From the NCBI GenBank assembly GCA_002478225.1, contig DLMV01000047.1, positions 1-16,994 on the forward strand: a stretch of 16,994 nucleotides of DNA, given 5' to 3'. Of the stretch, positions 6,818 through 14,509 are shown piece by piece (within the stretch, counting starts at the first letter, position 1; each line of letters begins with the position of its first letter). Origin of the DNA: Deltaproteobacteria bacterium UBA7527 (GTDB taxonomy: Bacteria > Desulfobacterota > Syntrophorhabdia > Syntrophorhabdales > Syntrophorhabdaceae). The notes beneath the pieces are model-generated. The model did no database searches and was not told the origin of the DNA. It was given only the letters and a program-made list of their open reading frames with translations. The position numbers were made by a program, and so were the translations under genes.

Positions 6818-6948
6818 TGGCTCATGGCAAACCAGTTACTGGATGCTCGATACTGGATACTGGCAAGGGCCACGTGAAACGTACAATGTTTAAACTTCTC
6901 ACTTCTCACATTTTACTTTTTTACGATATCAGCTATCAGCTACATTGG
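6805..6948. repeat. Heptad-repeat element 2 between dprA and topA
   Basis: Successive blocks keep a 7-nt period. agctcat, agctgat, ggctcat, ggcaaac lie at 6805-6832. ctggatg, ctcgata, ctggata, ctggcaa lie at 6839-6866. gtgaaac and gtacaat lie at 6874-6887. ttctcac, ttctcac, attttac lie at 6896-6916, and atcagct, atcagct lie at 6928-6941. The element starts inside the last codons of dprA and ends at the topA Shine-Dalgarno (gggagagg, 6947-6954). The part 6887-6930 matches 1911-1953, and the 18-mer at 6839-6856 recurs exactly, inverted, at 16894-16911. Confidence 0.8.
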
Positions 6949-6958
6949 GAGAGGTTGA

Positions 6959-9169
6959 ATGGGCAAATCATTATTAATTGTTGAGTCACCGACAAAAGTA
7001 AAAACGCTTTCGAAGTTCCTTGGAAAGGATTATGTCATCAAGGCGACCGTTGGCCACATCAAAGATCTGCCGAAAAGCAAGCTCGGTGTTGATGTTGATC
7101 ATGGCTTTGAGCCGCAATTTCTTGTCCTGAAAGGGAAATCAAAGATCGTTAGCGAGATCAAGAAGATAGGCAAGGAGGCCGACAGGATATACATCGGCTC
7201 CGACCCGGACAGGGAAGGCGAGGCCATTGCTTTTCACGTGGCAGAGGTCATCGGCAAGAACAAGGAGGTTGAGAGGGTCCTCTTTCATGAGATCACCAAA
7301 AAGGGCGTGCTCGACGCAATGCAAAACCCCACTAAGCTTGATGAAGCAAAGTACAACGCCCAGAAGGCAAGGCGGATCCTCGACAGGCTTGTGGGATACA
7401 AAATAAGCCCCATTCTTTGGGAAAAGGTCAGTTACGGACTCTCTGCAGGAAGGGTGCAGTCTGTAGCGTTGCGGCTTGTCTGTGATAGGGAAGAAGAGAT
7501 CGAGTCCTTTGTAAAAGAGGAATACTGGGTCATTGATGTTGAACTTCAATTGCCGTCCGGTGAGCGTTTTACCGCCACCCTTGAAAAAAAGGACGGCGGG
7601 AAGATAAGGATATCATCTGAAGAAGAGGCAAAAAAAATCAGGGATGCGCTGCAGGGCAAAGAATTTATTATAGAGAATATCGAGGAAAAGGAAAAAAACG
7701 TTTTCCCGCAGCCGGCCTTTATCACAAGCAGAATGCAGCAGGAGGCGTCACGAATGCTGCGCTTTTCGCCGAAAAAGACCATGCTGCTGGCGCAAAAACT
7801 CTACGAAGGCGTTGATATTGGCGAAGAAGGCCCGACAGGCCTTATCACTTATATGCGAACAGATTCCGTACGGGTCTCCAATGAAGCGATCTTCGCAGCC
7901 AGACATTATATAGAAGAGAGCTTCGGCAAGACATACCTGCCGGTCAAGCCGCATTTTTTTAAAAATAAAAAAACTGCGCAGGACGCACATGAAGCAATAC
8001 GCCCGACACTTGTCCATCTCACCCCTGACAGGGTAAAGCCCTACCTCGATAAGGACGTCTTTCTCCTCTATGATCTGATATGGAAGAGGTTTGTTGCCTC
8101 ACAAATGGAACAGAAGACATTGAAAACAAAGTCCATAGATATCAGGGCAGCTGATTTTACCTTTGTGGCCCGCGGTTCCGAGGTTCTCTTTGACGGGTTT
8201 ACAAGGATCTATGAAGAGAAAGGTGAAGATAATGGCGAAGAAAAAGCAGGGCTTCCGGAGATGACAGCAGGTCAAAGACTTTCCCTCATGGAAATATTAC
8301 CGGAACAACGGTTTACGACCCCACCCTCAAGGTATACCGAGGCCTCCCTGATCCGTACCCTCGAAATGAAAGGGATCGGACGCCCCTCGACATATGCGAC
8401 GATCGTCTCAACTGTACAGGACAGGAGCTATGTTAAGAAAGACAAAATGAAGCTCTTCCCTACCCCTCTTGGCAAAACAATAGAAAAGCTTCTAAGGGAG
8501 TTTTTCCCCCTGGTCATTGATATCGGCTTTACTGCGATGATGGAAGAAAGACTTGACCTCATCGAGGACGGGAAAAAGGATTGGGTGAAACAGCTGGAAA
8601 AGTTCAACGTTGCCTTCGAGAAAGAGCTCCATTCTGCCAGAGAGGGAATGGTAAGCCTGAAGAAGGAAGAGCGCGAGACCGATATCATTTGCGACAAATG
8701 CGGGAAGAAGATGCTCCTCAGATGGAGCAAGAACGGAGAGTACCTCGTTTGCAGCGGAAAACCTGAATGCAAGAATAAGAAAAATGTCCGGACAGAAGAG
8801 GATGGAACAATAGCGGTTGTTGAGGAAGAAGTGAAAGGAATATGCACTGAATGCGGAGGAAACCTCATCGAGAAAAGGGGTAAGTTTGGAAGGTTCCTTG
8901 CATGCAGCAACTATCCGGCCTGCAAACACACTGAGCCATACACCCTCGGGTTCAGCTGTCCCGAGGAGGGCTGTACCGGAAAACTTGTAGAAAGGACTTC
9001 CAAGAAGAAGAAACGGTTCACAGCCTGTTCGCGCTACCCTGATTGCACGTTCGCAACCAACAGGGAGCCTGCCGAAGGTCCATGTCCTTCCTGCGGAGCG
9101 CCCACGCTCTTTGCTTACAGAAACAGGCCCCTTTGTCTTCGTAAGGGCTGCGGATGGAAATCAAAGTAA
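6959..9169 (+). CDS. topA: DNA topoisomerase I (type IA) with four C-terminal zinc ribbons
   Basis: Relaxes negative supercoils through a covalent 5'-phosphotyrosine. The 736-residue product begins with a TOPRIM domain: LLIVESPTK at 5-13 (E9) and IGSDPDREGEAIAFH at 79-93 (D82, D84, E86). LSAGRVQSVALRLV follows at 161-174. The active-site block GLITYMRTDSVRVS at 294-307 has Tyr298 as nucleophile. Further family blocks are AQDAHEAIRPT at 340-350 and EASLIRTLEMKGIGRPSTYA at 461-480. The C-terminus has four Cys4 clusters: C578/581/598/604, C629/632/649/655, C667/672/690/696 and C709/712/726/731. The start is supported by gggagagg at 6947-6954. The reading frame is intact. Its 3' end overlaps trmFO by 16 nt, so the two genes are translated from one message. 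Confidence 0.97.
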   Translation: MGKSLLIVESPTKVKTLSKFLGKDYVIKATVGHIKDLPKSKLGVDVDHGFEPQFLVLKGKSKIVSEIKKIGKEADRIYIGSDPDREGEAIAFHVAEVIGKNKEVERVLFHEITKKGVLDAMQNPTKLDEAKYNAQKARRILDRLVGYKISPILWEKVSYGLSAGRVQSVALRLVCDREEEIESFVKEEYWVIDVELQLPSGERFTATLEKKDGGKIRISSEEEAKKIRDALQGKEFIIENIEEKEKNVFPQPAFITSRMQQEASRMLRFSPKKTMLLAQKLYEGVDIGEEGPTGLITYMRTDSVRVSNEAIFAARHYIEESFGKTYLPVKPHFFKNKKTAQDAHEAIRPTLVHLTPDRVKPYLDKDVFLLYDLIWKRFVASQMEQKTLKTKSIDIRAADFTFVARGSEVLFDGFTRIYEEKGEDNGEEKAGLPEMTAGQRLSLMEILPEQRFTTPPSRYTEASLIRTLEMKGIGRPSTYATIVSTVQDRSYVKKDKMKLFPTPLGKTIEKLLREFFPLVIDIGFTAMMEERLDLIEDGKKDWVKQLEKFNVAFEKELHSAREGMVSLKKEERETDIICDKCGKKMLLRWSKNGEYLVCSGKPECKNKKNVRTEEDGTIAVVEEEVKGICTECGGNLIEKRGKFGRFLACSNYPACKHTEPYTLGFSCPEEGCTGKLVERTSKKKKRFTACSRYPDCTFATNREPAEGPCPSCGAPTLFAYRNRPLCLRKGCGWKSK

Positions 9170-10443
9170 TTGGCGGTGGTTTAGCCGGTGCGGAGGCCGC
9201 CCATCAGATAGCGCTTCGGGGTGAGAACGTCATCCTTTACGAAATGAGACCGTCGGTCCTCACGCCTGCCCATAAAACCTCCTATCTCTCGGAACTCGTC
9301 TGCAGCAATTCCTTAAAATCAACAGATCTTACCAATGCCCACGGGCTCCTGAAAGAAGAGTTGAGAAGGCTTGGTTCGATCATCATCCGTATTGCCGACG
9401 AGACAGCGATACCGGGCGGCAAGGCCCTTGTCGTGGACAGGGAAATGTTTTCCCGGAGGGTAACCGAGGATATTGGATCGAATCCCCGCATAACTGTCGT
9501 GAGGGAAGAGATGCGGGAAATCCCTCAAGGTGTTGCAGTGATCGCAACAGGACCGCTCACCAGCAATGACCTTGCAGAAAGCATAAAAAAGCGAACGGGC
9601 GTTCACAACCTCTATTTTTATGACGCTGTCTCTCCTATCATCGACGGGGATTCCATCGACATGGATAAGGCGTTCTTTGGCTCGAGATATCTGAAAAGCG
9701 CTGATGACTATCTGAATTGTCCTCTTTCGCAGGAAGAGTATGACATATTCTACGAAGAACTGACGCATGCCGGGAGGGTTGATCTCAAAGACTTTGAGGA
9801 CATTCCGTACTTTGAGGGCTGTCTGCCCATAGAGGTCATGGCAGAGAGGGGGAAAAAGACCCTCCTCTTCGGGCCGATGAAGCCTGTGGGCCTTAATGAT
9901 CAGCGGCACAGAGGCAATCCGTATGCCGTTATCCAGCTGAGAAGGGAGAACGAAGAAGGCTCGATGTATAATATGGTAGGTTTCCAGACAAAGCTCAAAT
10001 ACCATGAACAGGAGCGGGTCTTCCGCCTCGTCCCGGCGCTTCGCAACGCTGTATTTTTACGATACGGGAGCGTTCACAGGAATACCTACATTAACGCCCC
10101 AAAGCTTCTAAACGATAAACTCCAGCTGAAGGACGATGAACGGATCCTGTTCGCAGGACAGATAACAGGGGTGGAAGGCTATGTGGAATCTACTGCTTCT
10201 GGTCTCGTTGCAGGGCTGTCCGCATATGCAATGGCAACAGGCCGCGTGTTTATTCCTCCGCCTGAGGATACCTGCATCGGTTCGCTTTTGCGCTATGTGA
10301 CAACAGAAAAAGATAATTTTCAGCCAATGAATGTCAACTTTGGTCTCCTCAAGGATTATAATAAAAGGCAGAAGGAAAAGGCCGCCGCACGCGCTCTGGA
10401 ATCGATAGAGAAATGGATAGAAACGATAAATGGGATAAAATGA
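9154..10443 (+). CDS. trmFO: tRNA (m5U54) methyltransferase, folate- and FAD-dependent
   Basis: Methylates U54 in the T-loop of tRNAs with methylenetetrahydrofolate as carbon donor and FADH2 as reductant, instead of the SAM-dependent TrmA. The 429-residue product begins with a dinucleotide-binding motif VIGGGLAGAEAA at 5-16 and ENVILYEMRP at 24-33. The family signature LSELVCSNSLKS at 45-56 carries C50, and EGCLPIEVMAERG at 221-233 carries C223. These correspond to the two functional cysteines described in Bacillus TrmFO (C53, C226). The C-terminal half has VGFQTKLKYHEQERVFRLVP, RYGSVHRNTYINAP and FAGQITGVEGYVESTASGL. It overlaps topA by 16 nt. The usual downstream neighbours in many genomes (xerC, hslV, hslU) are not found here; a palindromic repeat and bioB follow instead. 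Confidence 0.96.
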   Translation: MEIKVIGGGLAGAEAAHQIALRGENVILYEMRPSVLTPAHKTSYLSELVCSNSLKSTDLTNAHGLLKEELRRLGSIIIRIADETAIPGGKALVVDREMFSRRVTEDIGSNPRITVVREEMREIPQGVAVIATGPLTSNDLAESIKKRTGVHNLYFYDAVSPIIDGDSIDMDKAFFGSRYLKSADDYLNCPLSQEEYDIFYEELTHAGRVDLKDFEDIPYFEGCLPIEVMAERGKKTLLFGPMKPVGLNDQRHRGNPYAVIQLRRENEEGSMYNMVGFQTKLKYHEQERVFRLVPALRNAVFLRYGSVHRNTYINAPKLLNDKLQLKDDERILFAGQITGVEGYVESTASGLVAGLSAYAMATGRVFIPPPEDTCIGSLLRYVTTEKDNFQPMNVNFGLLKDYNKRQKEKAAARALESIEKWIETINGIK

Positions 10444-10452
10444 GAATGGATG

Positions 10453-10598
10453 TCTTAAATCCTAAATTCGAATATCTAAATCCTAAACAAATTCAAATGT
10501 TCCAATGTTCAAAAATCAAAACACTGAAGGGCATTAGTTTAGAACATTTGATTTTTGGGTTTTGGTATTGTTTAGTGCTTCGTGTTTAGGATTTAGAA
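10453..10598. repeat. Palindromic heptad-repeat element 3, upstream of bioB
   Basis: Left side: units tcttaaa, tcctaaa, ttcgaat, atctaaa, tcctaaa, caaattc run from 10453 to 10494, then aaatgttc copies. Right side: gtttagaacatttgat at 10537-10552, then tttagtg, cttcgtg, tttagga, tttagaa at 10571-10598. The two sides are imperfect reverse complements, so the element folds as one long hairpin with a tgaagggc-containing centre (10525-10532). The same left arm, centre and right arm recur after bioB (11665-11745). No clear promoter for bioB can be picked out within it. Confidence 0.85.
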
Positions 10599-10629
10599 AT
10601 TGTAAGTTTTGAACTAACCTGGAGGTTTT

Positions 10630-11610
10630 ATGGATTCAACGATCAAACGATTGAAAACGAAGGCCATTGACAGGAAAGGCATAAATACCGCTGATGCAAA
10701 AAAACTTTACGAGATCGGCGTTGCCAGACCCTTCCTTGTAATGGCCCATGCAAATGATATTCGGGAGCATTTTAAAGGGAGGAAGATCAGCCTCTGCGGT
10801 ATCGTCAACGCGAAGTCCGGGGTATGTCCTGAGAATTGCAGGTTCTGCGCACAATCTGCACATTATCATACCGATGCGCCGGTATACCCTCTCTTGACCA
10901 CAGGGGAGATCGTCGAAAAAGCCCGTATGGCTAAGGAAGCCGGTGCCCATCTCTTTGGTGTCGTAACAAGCGGAACACGCATATCTGATAACCTGGAATG
11001 GCAGGTGATCTACCGGGCCGTCGAAGGCATTAACGATCTGGGGATCAGGTCATGTGCATCGCTTGGGTTGCTCGATGAAGAGATGGCGCACGGTCTGGCA
11101 AAAGCCGGATTATTTAGATACCATCATAACCTTGAGACTGCCCGGAGTTATTTCGACAATATCTGCACAACCCATGACTACGAGGAGGATATAAAGACCC
11201 TGCACACTGCAAAGGATGCGGGTCTCTCTGTCTGTTCGGGAGGGATCATAGGCCTCGGCGAAAACATGCTGCACCGCATTGAACTTGCAATGACGCTGAA
11301 GGAAGCCGATGTTGACTCTGTGCCCATCAATATCCTCAACCCCATTGGCGGAACGCCCCTTGAGAACGCCCTGCCTCTGACCCCCGTCGAGATCCTCCTC
11401 ACCGTTTCAATCTTCAGATTCATCCTGCCAGACAAAGATATCAAACTCTGCGGCGGTAAAGAAAAAAACCTCCGGCAGCTATTGCCCCTCAGCATCATCG
11501 CGGGCTGCAATTCGCTGATGACCGGCAATTACCTTACCACTCTTGGCAGGGATACAACGCACGACATTGAGATGGTCCGTGATCTTGGGCTGGAACCGGC
11601 GGAGGAATAA
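10630..11610 (+). CDS. bioB: Biotin synthase, with residues suggesting the anaerobe-type (Type II) auxiliary cluster
   Basis: A radical SAM enzyme that inserts sulfur into dethiobiotin, the last step of biotin synthesis. The 326-residue product has GVCPENCRFCAQSAHY at 64-79, whose C66, C70 and C73 bind the SAM-coordinating 4Fe-4S cluster. Further blocks are YHHNLETA at 164-171, CSGGIIGLGE at 202-211 and VPINILNPIGGTPL at 231-244. Compared with E. coli BioB, C142 and C202 align with 2Fe-2S ligands C128 and C188. E. coli C97 is replaced (FGVVTSG, about G110), and the R260 region reads KLCGGKE with an extra C274. This fits the BioB class reported from obligate anaerobes with an auxiliary 4Fe-5S cluster. 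The start has an excellent site, GGAGG at 10621-10625. No bioA, bioD or bioF is adjacent. The gene stands alone between two palindromic repeats. Confidence 0.95.
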   Translation: MDSTIKRLKTKAIDRKGINTADAKKLYEIGVARPFLVMAHANDIREHFKGRKISLCGIVNAKSGVCPENCRFCAQSAHYHTDAPVYPLLTTGEIVEKARMAKEAGAHLFGVVTSGTRISDNLEWQVIYRAVEGINDLGIRSCASLGLLDEEMAHGLAKAGLFRYHHNLETARSYFDNICTTHDYEEDIKTLHTAKDAGLSVCSGGIIGLGENMLHRIELAMTLKEADVDSVPINILNPIGGTPLENALPLTPVEILLTVSIFRFILPDKDIKLCGGKEKNLRQLLPLSIIAGCNSLMTGNYLTTLGRDTTHDIEMVRDLGLEPAEE

Positions 11611-11768
11611 GCGCGAATTTCGAAGCACGAATATCGCAAGGTTCAATCCTGACGAAGGAGGGACAATCCTAAACAAATTCGAATGTTCAAAATTCAAAAC
11701 GTGTTGAAGGGCTTCTGTTTTGAACATTTGATATTGTTTAGGATTTGGTGCTTGGGATTTCGTGCTTG
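11611..11768. repeat. Palindromic heptad-repeat element 4, between bioB and pilC
   Basis: It begins directly after the bioB stop with units gcgcgaa, tttcgaa, gcacgaa, tatcgca, aggttca (11611-11645). The inner arms are 11665-11692 and 11718-11745, 28 nt each and near-perfect reverse complements (about three differences). They enclose a tgaagggc-containing centre like that of element 3. The outer right flank is ggatttg, gtgcttg, ggatttc, gtgcttg at 11741-11768. It ends seven nt before the convergent pilC stop. The strong hairpin between converging genes could act as a two-way transcription end, although no clean T-run marks it as intrinsic. Confidence 0.85.
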
Positions 11769-11774
11769 GTTTTA

Positions 11775-12980
11775 TTAGCCTACTGCCGTTCCGAGTTTGA
11801 AGATCGGCAGGTACATGGCTACGACGAGTCCGCCGAGGATAACGCCGAGGAAGGCCATGATCATCGGCTCCATGAGCGCCGTCATGTTCGATACAAGGTT
11901 GTCCACATCATCCTCGTAGAAGTCAGCGATCTTATTCAGCATATTGTCCAGGGCGCCAGTCGACTCTCCGACCTGGACCATCTGGACGACCATCGGTGGG
12001 AAGATGCCGGCCTGCTCCAATGGCTCTGACATGCTCCTTCCTTCGCTGATCCGCTCCTTTGCGACCACCAGCGCCTCTTCCACGATCTTGTTGCCGGCAA
12101 CCTTCGCAACGATATCGAGGCTCTCAAGGATAGCGACGCCGCTGGAGAGAAGCGTTGCCAGGGTCCTCGTGACCCTCGCAACAGAGGCTTTTATTGTTAA
12201 AACACCAAAAATGGGCAATTTCAGTGTTAGCCTGTCAATAGTTCTTCTGCCGCCTTGAGACTGGTAGTACTTTTTAAAGGCGTAGAATATACCTCCTACA
12301 ACGGCAATAATGTAAATTATTCCGCCTTTTACGGCCCTGCTCATATTAACGACGATCTGTGTCGGCAAAGGGAGGGTTGCGCCCATGTCCTTGAACATTG
12401 TTTCAAAGACAGGGATAACGAAAATAAGGAGGACAAAGACAACGCCGATAGCAACAACGACGATACTTATCGGGTAAATCATTGCAGATTTGACCTTGGA
12501 TTTGAGCTTTTCTGATTTCTCCATGTATACGGAGAGCCTCTGGAGGACGCCGTCCAGCAAGCCGCCCTCTTCACCGGCAACTACAAGGTTGACGAAGAGC
12601 TGGTCAAAACACTGCGGATAATCCCTGAGGGCGTCGGCAAACCGTGAACCGCCCTCTATCTTCTCCTTTATCTCCCGGACGATGCCTCTCAGATTGACAT
12701 CTTCGATCTGTGCTCCAAGTATTTCGAGGGATTGTACAAGGGGGAGGCCGGACGTGATCATCGTGGAAAGCTGCCTTGTGAAGAGCACGATCTGGAGCAT
12801 GGGCACCTTTTTCTTGGGGTTGTATTTCTCCTTCTGCTCTTCTTTTTTCACAACTACTTTTGTTACGATAACGCCGTCTTTTCTCAGGTTCGTACGGAGG
12901 GCATCTTCGGACGGGGCCTTTGCTGACCCCTTCCTTGTTGTACCGGATACTGTTTTACCTTCCCAATCGTATAGCGGCAT
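11775..12980 (-). CDS. pilC: Type IV pilus / type II secretion inner-membrane platform protein (PilC/GspF family)
   Basis: A 401-residue polytopic inner-membrane protein that anchors the assembly ATPase of pili or type II secretion. It has the duplicated T2SSF domain: copy 1 at about 65-190 (FTRQLSTMITSGLPLVQSLEIL, then LFVNLVVAGEEGGLLDGVL), copy 2 at about 268-392 (ARVTRTLATLLSSGVAILESLDIV, then VVQMVQVGESTGALDNML). Membrane segments lie at about 171-193, 219-236 and 371-393, the last leading to YLPIFKLGTAVG, a classic PilC ending. The N-terminus MPLYDWEGKT is also typical. The start has no clear Shine-Dalgarno. It lies 48 nt after htrA on the same strand, so it may be read with it. On the minus strand TATTAT just upstream of the ATG is a weak possible -10. 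PilC is a better label than GspF, but neighbours that would decide (pilB, pilT or gsp genes) are absent. Confidence 0.9.
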   Translation of the reverse strand: MPLYDWEGKTVSGTTRKGSAKAPSEDALRTNLRKDGVIVTKVVVKKEEQKEKYNPKKKVPMLQIVLFTRQLSTMITSGLPLVQSLEILGAQIEDVNLRGIVREIKEKIEGGSRFADALRDYPQCFDQLFVNLVVAGEEGGLLDGVLQRLSVYMEKSEKLKSKVKSAMIYPISIVVVAIGVVFVLLIFVIPVFETMFKDMGATLPLPTQIVVNMSRAVKGGIIYIIAVVGGIFYAFKKYYQSQGGRRTIDRLTLKLPIFGVLTIKASVARVTRTLATLLSSGVAILESLDIVAKVAGNKIVEEALVVAKERISEGRSMSEPLEQAGIFPPMVVQMVQVGESTGALDNMLNKIADFYEDDVDNLVSNMTALMEPMIMAFLGVILGGLVVAMYLPIFKLGTAVG

Positions 12981-13028
12981 AAGTCAATAATACATGAAAA
13001 AGATATTTATGCAAAGAAAAATTATTTT

Positions 13029-14495
13029 TTACTCCCTGACCACCGTGTAGAACGTCGTGTTGTCCCTCCTGACGAGAATAACTACGCCTTCTTTGATATT
13101 TACCCTTTTCATGGCCTCCCTGAAGTCGGCAACATTCCGTATCGGTTTTCTGCCGATCTCCTTGATAATATCGCCGGACTTGATATCCCCGTCCTGTGCC
13201 GGACTGCCCGGCAATACATCCGTTACGATAACTCCCCTCTTATCCTTCAAGTTGAGATGTTTTGCGATCTCAGGGGTTATATCCTGCACAACAAGGCCGA
13301 AATCTTTCTCTACCTCAGGCTTTCTCGAAGCCCTCAGACCTTCTTCCTGGAGCTCGGCAATAGCGACCTCAACCTCGACCTGCTTCCCTTCGCGCATCAA
13401 ACCGACTTTCACCTTTTTGCCGATCTCTGTCGCTCCTACGAGACGTGGAAGCTGGTCGTTGTCCTTGATCTTCTTGCCGTTGTAGGCAACGATAACGTCG
13501 CCCCTCTTGATCCCCGCCTTTTCAGCCGGGCTTCCCTCCATAACGTCTGCAACCAACGCGCCTTCGGACTCGGTGAGACCGAAATTCTTTGCGATCTCGG
13601 GCGTCACCTTCTGGATAACGACACCCATCCATCCCCGCGCCACTTTGCCTTTTGTCTTCAACTGAGGAAGCATGTCTTTCGCAACATTTATGGGGATAGC
13701 AAACCCGATGCCCTGTCCACCGGAGACAATGGCCGTATTGATGCCTACAACTTCGCCTTTCAGATTGAGAAGCGGTCCGCCGCTGTTGCCGGGATTGATC
13801 GAGGCATCGGTCTGGATAAAATCGTCGTATGGTCCGGCGCCAATCACCCTTCCTTTGGCGCTGACTATACCGGCAGTGACGGTATGTTCCAATCCGAAGG
13901 GGTTCCCAATGGCAACAACCCAGTCTCCCACTGCAAGCTTGTCGGAATCACCAAATGTTGCTGCCGGCAGCGGGTGCTTCGCGTTGATCTTAATGAGCGC
14001 TATATCAGTCTTCGGGTCTCTTCCAATGACAGTAGCGTCGTATTCCTTTGCGTCAGATAATTTTACCTTAATGGTCTGGGCTTTTTCTATGACGTGGTTA
14101 TTAGTAAGGATATACCCTTCCCTGTCAATGATCAGTCCTGACCCAAGACTCCTCTGCTTGAATTCCCTCCTTGGAGAATTCCCAAAAAATTTATCGAAGA
14201 ACTCGTCTCCGAAGAAGTCCTTAAAAGGATTAACCTGTCCCGGCCCCATGAATCTGTCCTGCATGGTCGGACCTTTGATGACGGTTGTTGTGCTTATGTT
14301 GACTATCGACGGCTTCACGAGGTTTACAAGTTCGCTGAAGCTCGGCAAGCCTTTTTCAAATGCGACTGCTTTGATGTTTGGCCTGTTGGCATCAAAAACG
14401 CTCTTCTCGGGAGCAACCTGTCCCTTGACCAATACAAATATGGGAATGGCTGCAACAAGAAGAAGAATGATCAAGAACCATTTTTTATTTTTCAT
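13029..14495 (-). CDS. htrA: HtrA/DegP-type periplasmic serine protease with two PDZ domains
   Basis: A protein-quality-control protease/chaperone of the periplasm. The 488-residue product starts with a basic and hydrophobic leader (MKNKKWFLIILLLVAAIPIF) that could be cleaved or remain as an anchor. The trypsin-like domain (about 110-275) shows the full triad: H134 in TNNHVIEKA, D164 in DPKTDIALI, S238 in INPGNSGGPLLN. The FAIPIN strand at 265-270 and a spacer rich in Phe/Asp/Gly (about 78-112, like the LA loop) are also present. PDZ1 covers about 285-380 (RGWMGVVIQKVTPEIAKNFGL), PDZ2 about 396-486 (FGLVVQDITPEIAKHLNL). It starts at ATG 14495-14493 with GGAGG six nt upstream, 14 nt after the histidine kinase stop, so it is in the kinase operon and probably under its control. 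It could equally be named degP or degQ. Confidence 0.95.
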   Translation of the reverse strand: MKNKKWFLIILLLVAAIPIFVLVKGQVAPEKSVFDANRPNIKAVAFEKGLPSFSELVNLVKPSIVNISTTTVIKGPTMQDRFMGPGQVNPFKDFFGDEFFDKFFGNSPRREFKQRSLGSGLIIDREGYILTNNHVIEKAQTIKVKLSDAKEYDATVIGRDPKTDIALIKINAKHPLPAATFGDSDKLAVGDWVVAIGNPFGLEHTVTAGIVSAKGRVIGAGPYDDFIQTDASINPGNSGGPLLNLKGEVVGINTAIVSGGQGIGFAIPINVAKDMLPQLKTKGKVARGWMGVVIQKVTPEIAKNFGLTESEGALVADVMEGSPAEKAGIKRGDVIVAYNGKKIKDNDQLPRLVGATEIGKKVKVGLMREGKQVEVEVAIAELQEEGLRASRKPEVEKDFGLVVQDITPEIAKHLNLKDKRGVIVTDVLPGSPAQDGDIKSGDIIKEIGRKPIRNVADFREAMKRVNIKEGVVILVRRDNTTFYTVVRE

Positions 14496-14509
14496 CGATT
14501 TCCTCCGGT

